Assembly (NCBI GenBank): GCA_016199985.1
Contig: JACQFQ010000033.1
Span: 1 to 64,000, forward strand
Direction: 5' to 3'
Source of the DNA: Verrucomicrobiota bacterium
Lineage (GTDB): Bacteria; Verrucomicrobiota; Verrucomicrobiia; Limisphaerales; UBA11320
Length of the DNA stretch: 64,000 bases
A model generated the notes under the pieces. The model was not told the DNA's origin and searched no databases. It worked only from the letters and a program-made list of their open reading frames with translations. Of this stretch, positions 1-7,965 are shown piece after piece. Position 1 is the stretch's first letter. Every line of letters starts with the position of its first letter. Made by a program: the position numbers and the translations under genes.

Positions 1-52
1 GCGAACTTGGCGGCGACACTACCGACAAAAACTAAGCATTTCCCGCCGCCGC

Positions 53-79
53 CCCTCACCCGCGGTGAAGGGCTTTTTT
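53..79 (+). terminator. Rho-independent terminator of an upstream gene outside the window
   Basis: An imperfect stem, CCCTCACC paired with GGTGAAGGG (one bulged A), closes a three-base loop and runs directly into six T residues at 74-79. This is the form of an intrinsic terminator on the + strand. It would end a transcript entering from before base 1, so the beta-helix gene that follows probably has its own promoter. The rest of 1-205 shows no gene that I can support. Confidence 0.6.
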
Positions 80-205
80 CGAGCATGAGAACGGAATTTC
101 AAACCGCCACCTTTCCGCCACTTTCACGCCGCCGCGCACACGAACCAAGGGTCTTGGTTCAAGTATCGTACGAACGCGGTCGCTTCTGTCACGACTGGAA
201 CTCCC

Positions 206-1465
206 GTGGTTCAGAAGGTGACCTTGCTACGCTTCGACACAGTCATGGCCGACCCGACCAAAATCGGCCCAAATACTTGTGTCCATCTGGGGCCGGGCAC
301 GTTCATCACGGCGGGCTACTACGAGGGTTTCACTGGGGGGGCAAAGCTCCAACCGGGTATGAGACTTGTTGGGTCGGGCATGGATGTCACGATCCTGAGA
401 AGAGTGAACAGCGTCCCAATGTCCGTTCATGCCTATGCGATCGGTCACGCGCTGACGCAAACAGTCCCGACGGTGCAGCCCAACCTCATGGATTTTTGCG
501 AAATCGCGGAGATGACCATCGATTGCAATTTTGGGGAGGTTTCGAATGGTCAGGCGGCAGCGGGCGCCATCCGGATGATGGGGAATCATTCCCGGGTCGT
601 GCGGGTCAAGATCGTCAATTGGGGAGGCATCCCTGGCATAGCACCGAGCTTTGGGATTCTCGTGATCACCGGGAACACAAACTCTGGGGATGCGAGATCG
701 GATGTGGCGGGAGTCGTGAATTGTGGCATCCAGGAATGCATCGCCATCAATCCAGGGCTGAACTCGAACGGAACATTCATTGCCCTCCAGGTAGGCGCCA
801 AGGAAACGCCCGGAACTGTCGAAGCTGTTGGCGTTGGGCCATACATCGTGAACAACTACGTTGAGGGCCTCGGCGTGACGAGCGCGAAGCGAGTCGGCCT
901 CGGCATATCGTGGTGCACAGCTGGCGTCGTCGAGGGAAACCAGGTGGAGAAAGTGGATTCTGGGTTGGGCATGATGTATGAGGCCGGTTTGCGCGGTGTC
1001 CGGGACGCGACGATTCGTAACAATGCCTTTCGCAGTGTTGGAGTTGCGATTGGGATCCAGGCGACCACAGAAAGCCGGCAGGATGTGTTGATTCATGGGA
1101 ATTGGTTTTCCTTCAGTGCGTCCACCCGTCCGGTAGAGATCCAATACCTGGGAACACCGACCACTGTGCCTGGAAACACAAGCATCCGCGGAAACCGTTT
1201 CTCGATCCTGGGTGCAAGTCAGCTCAATGAGGCTGCCTACATCCAAGGTGCTACCACGATCCAAGTCGGGGAGAATATCTTGGATCCCATTACAAGTGGA
1301 GTTCCCGCGCTGTACTTTAGTGGCGTAGGAGCCGCCAAATTCTTTGAGAACCGAACGACCGACGGAACTCTCGTGCGGGGTTACAACTCCACGACAAGCC
1401 AGTATCTGGGAGAGATGGCAACCGACGTGGAAGACGCGTTGGTCCTGGGGCTCATGCAACGGTGA
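206..1465 (+). CDS. Right-handed beta-helix (pectate-lyase-like) protein, start uncertain
   Basis: The protein (419 aa from a GTG at 206) has the look of a parallel beta-helix: many short strands with recurring Asn/Gly/Val turns (VEGNQVEKV, IRNNAFRSV, IHGNWFSF, IRGNRFSIL). It opens with the VHLGPGTF...LVGSGMDVT pattern seen in glycoside-hydrolase-28-related and tail-spike-like proteins. No signal peptide or catalytic set is obvious. The frame stays open upstream to a stop at 86-88 and that stretch (NQGSWFKYRTNAVASVTTG) reads like protein, yet holds no ATG. The true start may therefore be non-ATG, or the 5' end may be frameshifted or truncated. It is followed by three genes in the same direction that look structural. 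A surface or phage-tail-type adhesin is my inference. Confidence 0.6.
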   Translation: MVQKVTLLRFDTVMADPTKIGPNTCVHLGPGTFITAGYYEGFTGGAKLQPGMRLVGSGMDVTILRRVNSVPMSVHAYAIGHALTQTVPTVQPNLMDFCEIAEMTIDCNFGEVSNGQAAAGAIRMMGNHSRVVRVKIVNWGGIPGIAPSFGILVITGNTNSGDARSDVAGVVNCGIQECIAINPGLNSNGTFIALQVGAKETPGTVEAVGVGPYIVNNYVEGLGVTSAKRVGLGISWCTAGVVEGNQVEKVDSGLGMMYEAGLRGVRDATIRNNAFRSVGVAIGIQATTESRQDVLIHGNWFSFSASTRPVEIQYLGTPTTVPGNTSIRGNRFSILGASQLNEAAYIQGATTIQVGENILDPITSGVPALYFSGVGAAKFFENRTTDGTLVRGYNSTTSQYLGEMATDVEDALVLGLMQR

Positions 1466-1512
1466 TCTCAACAGCAATCAGCTCAACAACCCACACAGAA
1501 AGGAAATAGAAC

Positions 1513-1854
1513 ATGCCTATTGTCATAAAAAACTTGGTAACAATGAAGCTTCCTGGCGCGACTGGGACCGTCTACTCAGCTCCAACTTCTCCAGCACGCG
1601 CGGCGGTAGTCACTTCGGTGCGTATTGTCAACCGATCGACCACCACGGCGGTGACCGTGAACTTGTATGCGGCGTCCCCTGTGGGCGGGACTGCGTATTG
1701 CATCGTGCCTGCTGGCTTGGTGCTCCAACCCAAGGCGGTCTTTATCGACGACGCAGAGATATCCTTGGCGTCGGGTGATGGCATCACAGGTGATGCTTCG
1801 CTTGCCTCTACTGTCGACATCGTGTTGAGCGGATTCGAAAGGGACGTTGTATGA
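1513..1854 (+). CDS. Small structural-type hypothetical protein
   Basis: A 113-aa protein preceded by a good ribosome site (AAAGGAAA about 7 bases before the ATG). It has no signal peptide, no cysteine pattern and no transmembrane segment. It is predicted to be mostly beta: alternating strands such as VVTSVRIVNRSTTTAVTVNLYA, then a loop, then ISLASGDGITGDA. Short beta-sandwich proteins of this kind are common in phage and surface-structure modules, but I recognise no named family. Its stop codon overlaps the next start as ATGA (1851-1854), so it is translationally coupled to the first glycine-rich protein. Function unknown; a structural partner of its neighbours is inferred. Confidence 0.6.
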   Translation: MPIVIKNLVTMKLPGATGTVYSAPTSPARAAVVTSVRIVNRSTTTAVTVNLYAASPVGGTAYCIVPAGLVLQPKAVFIDDAEISLASGDGITGDASLASTVDIVLSGFERDVV

Positions 1855-2792
1855 GAATGCTTGATGCCTCAGGGCGTATCCTTGTGACCTTGGTTCCGCC
1901 ACCCAGTGAAATGGGGTGGTTCGGGGATGGATCGGACGGAGCGCTGACCTTCAACGGAGGCACTGTGCTGGGGCTCACTGCTGCATCAAGCGTCTATACG
2001 CTCAACCGATCCATTTTCTGCACGAACCTTACGATCAACTCAACGTATACGGTTAAGACCGCAGGTTACAAAGTCTTCTGCACTGGGACGCTCACCATTC
2101 AGAACAATGCGGTTCTTATGAATGATGGGAATCCAGCTCTTACTCCCCCGGCGGCCGGGGCTGCGCTCGCGGCGACTGAGCTTGGCGGAGGTACCATTGG
2201 GGGCGTGGGTGGGAATGCTGTCACCGTCGGAGGCCCTGGCGGTAACAATACGAATCCCAATCCCGGCACAACTGCCGGTCAGTGCGTTGGTGGTGCAGGC
2301 GGTGCCGCCGGAGCTGTTAGTGGCGGAAATGCGGGTACTAACGCTGTGCAGCGCCCGATCCGATACCTGACAACACACCTGCTTGCCGGAGCCTCGATCC
2401 AGACTGGAGCTAGCGGCGGTGGTGGAGGGGCGGGAGGCACGAATGCTGTCGGTGGCGGCGGAGGTGGTGGTGCGGGGGTCGTCATGGTTTTCGCGAACTC
2501 AATTGTTGTCGACACGACAACACCCGGAGGACTCATCAGCGCGAACGGGGGTAAGGGTGCGGACGGCGCTACGGGTACTGGTGCTCAAAACAGCGGAGGT
2601 GGCGGTGGTGGTGGGGGGGGTCTTGTGTATCTCGCTTACTACACACTTTCTGGAACCAGCAAGATTCAAGCGGTGGGAGGTGCTCGGGGCAATGCTGGTA
2701 CGGGCGCGACTGCGGCGGGAAGCAATGGGACCGCCGGCGGAAACGGCGTCATCCTTCGGTATAACCTGCAAACGAGGAGCTGGGAGGCTTAG
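1851..2792 (+). CDS. Glycine-rich 'GDGSDG' surface or tail-fibre-like protein, copy 1
   Basis: The 313-aa protein has two parts. Residues about 1-90 carry GDGSDGALTFNGG-TVLGL followed by a run of beta strands (YTLNRSIFCTNLTIN, YKVFCTGTLTIQNN). Residues about 95-300 are dominated by glycine runs (for example around 190-210 and 245-258). The GDGSDG opening followed by a glycine-rich body is a layout I associate with phage tail-fibre-like and environmental surface proteins; that association is from memory. There is no signal peptide. The protein starts inside the stop of the preceding gene (ATGA overlap). It is a clear paralogue of the next gene, so the pair arose by tandem duplication. Transposed poly-Pro frames on the opposite strand are shadows of the glycine codons. 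Confidence 0.75.
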   Translation: MRMLDASGRILVTLVPPPSEMGWFGDGSDGALTFNGGTVLGLTAASSVYTLNRSIFCTNLTINSTYTVKTAGYKVFCTGTLTIQNNAVLMNDGNPALTPPAAGAALAATELGGGTIGGVGGNAVTVGGPGGNNTNPNPGTTAGQCVGGAGGAAGAVSGGNAGTNAVQRPIRYLTTHLLAGASIQTGASGGGGGAGGTNAVGGGGGGGAGVVMVFANSIVVDTTTPGGLISANGGKGADGATGTGAQNSGGGGGGGGGLVYLAYYTLSGTSKIQAVGGARGNAGTGATAAGSNGTAGGNGVILRYNLQTRSWEA

Positions 2793-2808
2793 CCAACTTT
2801 TTCCACGT

Positions 2809-3774
2809 ATGAGTATTCTTGACACAACTGGTGCGATTCCACTTGTAACGCCGAGCATCCTGGATGCCTCCGTGTTGGGGGATGGCTCTGATGGGGCCGT
2901 CACTTTCAACGGAAGCAGCACGGTCCTGGGATTAGTTCCGTCGGGGAATGCGTACACACTGGTTCGGTCGATCTACTGCACCAGCATCACCGTGAATGCC
3001 GGAGTCACTATCTTCACAAACGGATTCAAAATCTTCTGCACCGGTTTAATGACGCTGAACGGTACGCTCTCGAGTGTTGGAAGTAATGGAACCGATGCTA
3101 GCGGGAGCGTAGGAGGGCAAACTGGTGGGTTCGGTGCGTCGACGGGGGATGTGGGTGGTGGGGGCGGAGGCGGCGTTGGCCCAAACGGAACGACCGGAGC
3201 ACCTGTCTCGGGAGGTGGCGGGTCGACCAGTTCATCGTTCACTTTAGGAGGAGCAGGGGGAACCGGTGGCGCAAACGGAGCTGGCACTGGTGGGGTGGGT
3301 GGCTCCGGCATCCTTGCTGGACATCTGTTCACTCGAGACTTGCTTGGCGGAAACCAACTACTCGGCGGCGGTGGCGGTGGCGGTGGCGGCGCGACGGGGG
3401 CAGGAGCCGGGGGGAACAGCGGTGGTGGGGGGGGGTCAGGTGGTGGCGGTGGTGGTGTCATCGGGCTGTTTGTCGGCGACCTTGTCATGGGCGGCGCGGG
3501 GCACATCTTGGTAACCGGAGGCAAAGGTGGCAACGGAGGCGCGGGCGGTGGGACGAGCTCGGACGGTGGAAGCGGTGGCGGCGGCGGCGGAGCCGGCGGC
3601 ATCTTGATCGCGTTTAACACAATGGCGGGTGGGACAGCGGGCATCACCTACAGCGGTGGGGGTATTGGGACGAAAGGAACACCTGGCACTAACCCAAAAG
3701 ACGGTGCGGCAGGGGGCAGTGGGATCCTGATGCTCTACGATGGCACTAACAAGGTGATGACTAAATTCCCGTAG
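2809..3774 (+). CDS. Glycine-rich 'GDGSDG' surface or tail-fibre-like protein, copy 2
   Basis: The reading frame is open further upstream, but the ATG at 2809 (MSILDTTGAIP) aligns with the start of copy 1 and lies 16 bases after its stop, so I use it (321 aa). The order matches copy 1: a short leader, GDGSDGAVTFNGSSTVLGL, YTLVRSIYCTSITVN, FKIFCTGLMTLNG, then a long glycine-rich body (roughly residues 100-300, with runs of eight or nine glycines) and a C-terminal ILMLYDGTN strand. The simple glycine codons make the region locally GC-rich and prone to slippage. The two copies differ in the length of the glycine-rich part. Function is inferred only from architecture and neighbours. Confidence 0.75.
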   Translation: MSILDTTGAIPLVTPSILDASVLGDGSDGAVTFNGSSTVLGLVPSGNAYTLVRSIYCTSITVNAGVTIFTNGFKIFCTGLMTLNGTLSSVGSNGTDASGSVGGQTGGFGASTGDVGGGGGGGVGPNGTTGAPVSGGGGSTSSSFTLGGAGGTGGANGAGTGGVGGSGILAGHLFTRDLLGGNQLLGGGGGGGGGATGAGAGGNSGGGGGSGGGGGGVIGLFVGDLVMGGAGHILVTGGKGGNGGAGGGTSSDGGSGGGGGGAGGILIAFNTMAGGTAGITYSGGGIGTKGTPGTNPKDGAAGGSGILMLYDGTNKVMTKFP

Positions 3775-3821
3775 CTCCACGGTTTAGGTCGGTGGCTGCT
3801 CAAGGAAGACGCTCCTCACAC

Positions 3822-4886
3822 ATGGCTTTGAAGTCTGGAGATGTTCGCCTTTGCCTGGTGATGATTGTGCGCAACGAGGCGAATGTCATCGCTCGCTGCC
3901 TGGATTCCGTCGCGCCCTTGATTGATTGCTGGGTCATCTGCGATACAGGTTCAGACGACGCGACGAAGGACATCATCCGGGAGCGTCTCAAAGACATCCC
4001 CGGTGAACTTCACGACGTGCCCTGGGTGAACTTTGGCCACAATCGGTCCGACTCCCTCGCCCGGGCCCGAGGGAAGGGCACTCATCTCCTGATGCTCAAT
4101 GCCGATGAGACGATCCACATCCATTCCGACTTCCCTCCAGAGATCCCTTACGACGGCTGTCTCCTGCGTTACACCGGAAAACTGGATTATTCGCTCCCAC
4201 TGCTCCTCCGGTCCGACGTCCTTTGGCATTTTGTCGGAGTGACGCATGAGTATCTCAGCTGCAGTGAGCCTGCCACCTACGGGAGACTTGAGTGCTGTAG
4301 CATCACGCATCACTTCGATGGCGGCATGCGCGGAGATAAATTCGGGCGCGATATTCGGCTCCTGACCCAGGCCTTGAAGGAGGATCCTGAGAACCGGAGA
4401 TCGATGTTCTATCTCGCGCAGAGTTATCGGGACATCGGGATGGGTTTCCAGGCTCTTCAGTGGTACGAGCGTCGGGCTGCTGTGGCCGATGGGAGTGAGG
4501 AGGCCTGGTATTCGCAGTATCAGGCGGCGAAGATCCGCCAGGAGTCAGCCCAGTCATGGGCCGGAGTTTTGGACGCCTACTTGAAAGCGTACCAGATGCG
4601 TCCTGGCCGACTCGAACCGCTCTGGCATGTGGCGCGGCACTATCGGATGACGGGACAATTCATGTTGGGATGGATGTTTGCGCGGATGTGGCAGGAGATT
4701 CCTTATCCGGGGGACATTCTGTTTATCGAGAGGGAGGTCTACTCCTGGCAACTGCCCTTGGAGCTCGCCCTCTGTTGCGAAGCGCTCGGGTTGTCCGAAG
4801 AAGCTCGAGGCGTATTCGAGCGCCTCCGGACCGTTGTTGATCCTTCCCAAGAGTTGAGCGTTCATTTGAAGGCGAAAGGCCTATAG
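3822..4886 (+). CDS. Family 2 glycosyltransferase with TPR-like C-terminus
   Basis: The first 100 residues carry the GT-A signature: LCLVMIVRNEANVIARCLDS, then WVICDTGSDDATKDII, and a metal-site-like motif LNADE (usually LDADE in this family). The C-terminal half (YLAQSYRDIGMGFQALQWYERRA and later helices) resembles TPR repeats, as in SunS-type and other TPR glycosyltransferases. A longer frame starts at a GTG at 3792, but the ATG at 3822 follows an AAGGAAG motif and directly precedes the conserved fold, so I prefer it (354 aa). It stands last in the beta-helix/glycine-rich module. It could glycosylate those proteins, which is inference. No transmembrane segment is seen, so it is probably cytosolic. 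Confidence 0.8.
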   Translation: MALKSGDVRLCLVMIVRNEANVIARCLDSVAPLIDCWVICDTGSDDATKDIIRERLKDIPGELHDVPWVNFGHNRSDSLARARGKGTHLLMLNADETIHIHSDFPPEIPYDGCLLRYTGKLDYSLPLLLRSDVLWHFVGVTHEYLSCSEPATYGRLECCSITHHFDGGMRGDKFGRDIRLLTQALKEDPENRRSMFYLAQSYRDIGMGFQALQWYERRAAVADGSEEAWYSQYQAAKIRQESAQSWAGVLDAYLKAYQMRPGRLEPLWHVARHYRMTGQFMLGWMFARMWQEIPYPGDILFIEREVYSWQLPLELALCCEALGLSEEARGVFERLRTVVDPSQELSVHLKAKGL

Positions 4887-4932
4887 GCCTGTTTGACAAG
4901 GAGGAAAGGGTGAAGAACTATCCCGCAGGGAA

Positions 4933-5346
4933 ATGACAAATGACGCAGACAACGAGCATTTGAGGCTGCTCTCCATTGCTCACTACGTGGTTGGAGGGCT
5001 GGGCTTGGTTTGCGCGTCATTTCCCCTAATCCATCTCACGCTGGGATTGGTGATGATCTCGAAGCCTGAGTTCATGAGAGGCCCCGGAGGGGAGGGACCG
5101 CCGGCGGCTCTTGGCTGGGTGATCGCGGTGGTCGGAGGGGTCGCGGTTCTGCTGGGCTGGACTCTCGGCCTCTGCACGATTGTGTCCGGCCGATTCATCC
5201 ATCAACGAAAGCACCGCACATTCAGCCTCGTTGTAGCCGCGATCCAGTGCCTCTTCATCCCGTTCGGCACGACGCTGGGCGTGTTCACCCTGATCGTGCT
5301 GGTGCGACAAAGCGTCCGAGGCCTGTACGAACTCAAGAGCGGCTAG
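4933..5346 (+). CDS. Small multi-pass membrane protein of unknown function
   Basis: A 137-aa protein with about four hydrophobic segments: residues ~15-42 (HYVVGGLGLVCASFPLIHL), ~58-82 (ALGWVIAVVGGVAVLLGW) and a pair at ~98-127 separated by a Pro/Gly turn. A short polar N-terminus and a basic segment (FIHQRKHRTF) fit a cytoplasmic loop. I recognise no family name; similar small four-helix proteins of unknown role occur in Verrucomicrobia and Myxobacteria. The last 20 bases of its coding sequence and stop (TACGAACTCAAGAGCGGCTA) recur at 12431-12450 in a non-coding stretch, which suggests a decayed paralogue there. Confidence 0.7.
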   Translation: MTNDADNEHLRLLSIAHYVVGGLGLVCASFPLIHLTLGLVMISKPEFMRGPGGEGPPAALGWVIAVVGGVAVLLGWTLGLCTIVSGRFIHQRKHRTFSLVVAAIQCLFIPFGTTLGVFTLIVLVRQSVRGLYELKSG

Positions 5347-5709
5347 CCTGACTTCCTCGCTGCGCGAGGAAAAAGGCCAATAGAACCGAGGTATTCTCGA
5401 TTTTGTCGGGCTACAGCGCTAACGCATGGGCGGCGCAGCGAAGAGGGGAGCCAAGCCCAGCGTGCGTCACTGCGCGTTCAGATTCTTAGGGATGTCGGTC
5501 ATGATGGAGCGTTGCGCTCTTGAACCGAGTTTGAGCATCCAGCGGATACCCCCCATCTTGTTGAGCCTCCGCCGCAATCACGTCCTCCATGGAATTAAAC
5601 CACCTCAGGCGCCAACCAAGGCCCCGAGTGCGACAAGATTCGCCAAGCGGAAACCGGGGCGCTGGCTTCAAATCATTGCATTCGAAGACTCCATCATCAA
5701 ACCAAGACA
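5347..5709. other. Intergenic region, 363 bp, one hairpin, no supported gene
   Basis: A perfect 8-bp hairpin (TTCCTCGC / GCGAGGAA, three-base loop, 5353-5371) lies just after the membrane-protein stop. It is followed by A residues rather than T, so it is not a standard + strand terminator. Short open frames exist on both strands (up to 95 codons) but have no recognisable domain or ribosome site, and I do not call them genes. Confidence 0.4.
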
Positions 5710-6576
5710 ATGAAACGTCATATCGTCACGCTCACCGGAATCGCCACAGCCCTCTTCACCACGCTCTCGTTTTCTAGAAACGCAGCCGCGCAAGACAACT
5801 GGAAGGACCACGCCATTTCTCCGGTTGCCAATCCCCTGTTCTTTGAATCGCCCCTGATTCAGAGCGAGGTGAAGCCGCTGTACGTGTACCACCGCATCGA
5901 CAACAGCTTTATTGGAGGGTTCGCCAGAGTCTTCGCGGTCGAGCTTCGGTATGCGGTGAGCGATCGTCTTGCGATCATTGCCACCAAGGACGGCTTCATT
6001 CAGCTGCGTTCGGGGGTCGCGGCGTTGCGAGCGGATGGATGGGCCGACATCGGCGCCGGGTTCAAGTACGCGTTGATTGACGACCAGGAGAACAATTTCA
6101 TCCTCACTCCGGGCCTGAAGTTCGAGCTTCCTTCAGGGAACAAGCGCGTATTTCAAGGAAATGGCCAGGGCGAGTTCAATCCTTTTGTCTCCGCCATGAA
6201 GGGCTGGAAGGATTTCCATCTCACGGGAACCTTCGGAGGACGCATCCCGGTGAATTTCGACCAGGAAACCGCCTCGATCCACTACAGCCTGCAGTTTGAT
6301 TACTACTTCTGCCAGTGGTTCATTCCTTTTGGAGTGGTCAACGGGTTCACTGTCCTGAGCGAGGCGAAGGGTCCCGCGTTCGGCGTGGAGGGTTTTGATT
6401 TGATCAACTTCGGAACCTCGAATGCCGGTGGATTCACCCAGGTCGCCCTGGGGGGCGGGTTTCGATCCCGACTCTGCAAAGCGGCCGACATCGGCTTCGC
6501 ATACGAGCGGGGCGTGACCGGACCGCGCGGTTTGTTCGACGAGAGGTTCACAACAGACCTCACCGTCCGATTCTAA
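5710..6576 (+). CDS. Outer-membrane beta-barrel protein
   Basis: The 288-aa protein starts with a signal peptide (MKRHIVTLTGIATALFTTLSFSRNAAAQ, cleavage after about residue 28). The mature part is made of amphipathic strands separated by short turns (VELRYAVSDRLAIIATKDG, DIGAGFKYALI, FILTPGLKFELPSGN, LTGTFGGRIPVNF) and ends in ...TTDLTVRF. A C-terminal phenylalanine in an alternating strand is the usual outer-membrane barrel signature. The overall pattern resembles the MetA-pathway-of-phenol-degradation (transporter) barrel family. It is followed by two secreted or membrane proteins with heme motifs, so a role in an envelope redox or transport unit is possible but not shown. Confidence 0.7.
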   Translation: MKRHIVTLTGIATALFTTLSFSRNAAAQDNWKDHAISPVANPLFFESPLIQSEVKPLYVYHRIDNSFIGGFARVFAVELRYAVSDRLAIIATKDGFIQLRSGVAALRADGWADIGAGFKYALIDDQENNFILTPGLKFELPSGNKRVFQGNGQGEFNPFVSAMKGWKDFHLTGTFGGRIPVNFDQETASIHYSLQFDYYFCQWFIPFGVVNGFTVLSEAKGPAFGVEGFDLINFGTSNAGGFTQVALGGGFRSRLCKAADIGFAYERGVTGPRGLFDERFTTDLTVRF

Positions 6577-6612
6577 CCCCCAAGTCATGATGCTCACGAA
6601 GGAGGACTCAGA

Positions 6613-7899
6613 ATGAACCGAAGCCTGCCCGTCAGGTTGCTTGTCAGCGCGGCGTTGGTGTTAAACCCGACGGCGGCCTTCACTCAGTCCGCCGCGGGAC
6701 CGCATCCCCTTGTCAGCTACGAGCTCGAGCTGGCCCAGTATGCCACCGCACCCTCCGAGGATGCGGTGGCCCGTCTCCAGAAGCGCATCGACGCGGGAGA
6801 AGTCACCCTGGCCTTCGAGCCGACCCATGGCTTTCTGAACGCGCTCCTGAAGGAGCTGGGGCTCTCGCCGAGCTCCCAACTCCTGGTGTTCTCAAAAACC
6901 TCCCTGCAGCGATATCACATCACATCGAAAAGCCCGCGAGCGCTTTTCTTCAATGAGCGTGTGTATATGGCCTGGATTCCCGGAGCCCCGATGCTGGAGT
7001 TTCTCGCAGAGGATCCCCAGCTGGGCGCCGTCCTCTACACACTGGAACAAACCAACGTCGCGCAGCCCCGCTTCGTCCGCGACAACCGCTGCCTGGAGTG
7101 CCACGTCGGACCTCGCACGCTTGGAATCCCAGGGCGACTTGTGCGTTCCATGCGGACAACGAAGGACGGGGATGTCGATCTTCTGAGCGGCGCGGCCATT
7201 GTCAGTCATAGCACACCGCTCAAGGATCGGTGGGGAGGCTGGTACGTCACCGGGGCGTATGGCGCCTTGGAGCATCAGGGCAACCATTTCAGCCTGTTGA
7301 CCCCGACGCCTCAGCCCGCATCGACGACGCCCTCAACGCCATCCAACCCCTCCGCGGGAGATCTTCGAGATTTCCTCGATATCTCCCGCTATCCAACGCC
7401 CACCAGCGACGTGACGGCGCTTCTGGTTCTCGAGCATCAAACGCACCTGGCCAACCTGCTGACGCGTCTCGGCTACGAAGCTCGAGCCTCGCTTCGACAG
7501 TGGGGGCACATCAACTCTCTCACAAACGTCCTCCATCAAACACTCAATGATCTCCTCTTCGTTGGAGAGATTCCGCTGGCGGGGGCGATCCGGGGTGAGA
7601 GCAAGTTTGTTGAGGGATTCCAGGGTCAGGGTCCCAGGGATTCCCAGGGTCGTTCCCTGCGCGAGTTCGATCTCCAAACCCGGCTATTCAAGTATCCGTG
7701 CAGCTACATGATTCACTCCGACGCTTTCGCGGGCCTCCCGCGCGCCGTGAAACTGCGGCTCTATCGGCGGCTCTACGCTGTCCTGACCGGCGAGGATTCG
7801 TCGGGAGATTTTCAGTCCATTCCTGCCGAGAAGCGGCGGGCGGTTCTGGAGATCCTCGCGGACACCCAGAAAGACCTCCCAGCCTACTGGAAACTATGA
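6613..7899 (+). CDS. Exported protein with one c-type heme motif
   Basis: A very good ribosome site (AAGGAGG, 8 bases before the ATG) supports this start. Residues 1-28 are a signal peptide (LPVRLLVSAALVLNPTAAFTQS). The single heme-binding motif CLECH is at residues 160-164, within RFVRDNRCLECHVGPRTLGIP. The rest (428 aa in total) has no other CXXCH and no transmembrane helix. Related monoheme proteins of unknown function occur in Planctomycetes and Verrucomicrobia. It sits between the outer-membrane barrel and a DUF2231/PSCyt1-type protein in the same direction with short gaps, so the three are probably co-transcribed. A periplasmic electron-transfer or sensing role is inferred from the heme motif alone. 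Confidence 0.7.
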   Translation: MNRSLPVRLLVSAALVLNPTAAFTQSAAGPHPLVSYELELAQYATAPSEDAVARLQKRIDAGEVTLAFEPTHGFLNALLKELGLSPSSQLLVFSKTSLQRYHITSKSPRALFFNERVYMAWIPGAPMLEFLAEDPQLGAVLYTLEQTNVAQPRFVRDNRCLECHVGPRTLGIPGRLVRSMRTTKDGDVDLLSGAAIVSHSTPLKDRWGGWYVTGAYGALEHQGNHFSLLTPTPQPASTTPSTPSNPSAGDLRDFLDISRYPTPTSDVTALLVLEHQTHLANLLTRLGYEARASLRQWGHINSLTNVLHQTLNDLLFVGEIPLAGAIRGESKFVEGFQGQGPRDSQGRSLREFDLQTRLFKYPCSYMIHSDAFAGLPRAVKLRLYRRLYAVLTGEDSSGDFQSIPAEKRRAVLEILADTQKDLPAYWKL

Positions 7900-7965
7900 C
7901 ACCCTCCCGATGGCCTTGATCATGGACTTCGCCGGAAAGCGAGTGGGTAAGGAAAGCCACTCCAT

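Noticed and set aside
7-864. Frame from base 7 overlapping the beta-helix gene
   Set aside because: The peptide is His/Arg/Gly-rich with no domain; the other frame has clear beta-helix repeats. It also reads straight through the terminator.
2279-3647. Proline-rich open frames on the minus strand opposite the glycine-rich genes
   Set aside because: They are simply glycine codons (GGN) read in reverse as proline codons (NCC). No start site or other support.
5353-5371. Terminator after the small membrane protein gene
   Set aside because: The hairpin is perfect but is followed by A residues, not T, on the plus strand; I kept it only as a note in the intergenic entry.
5426-5713. Possible 95-aa protein before the outer-membrane barrel gene
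   Set aside because: No ribosome site, no recognisable domain, and it overlaps the start of the following gene; composition looks like non-coding DNA.
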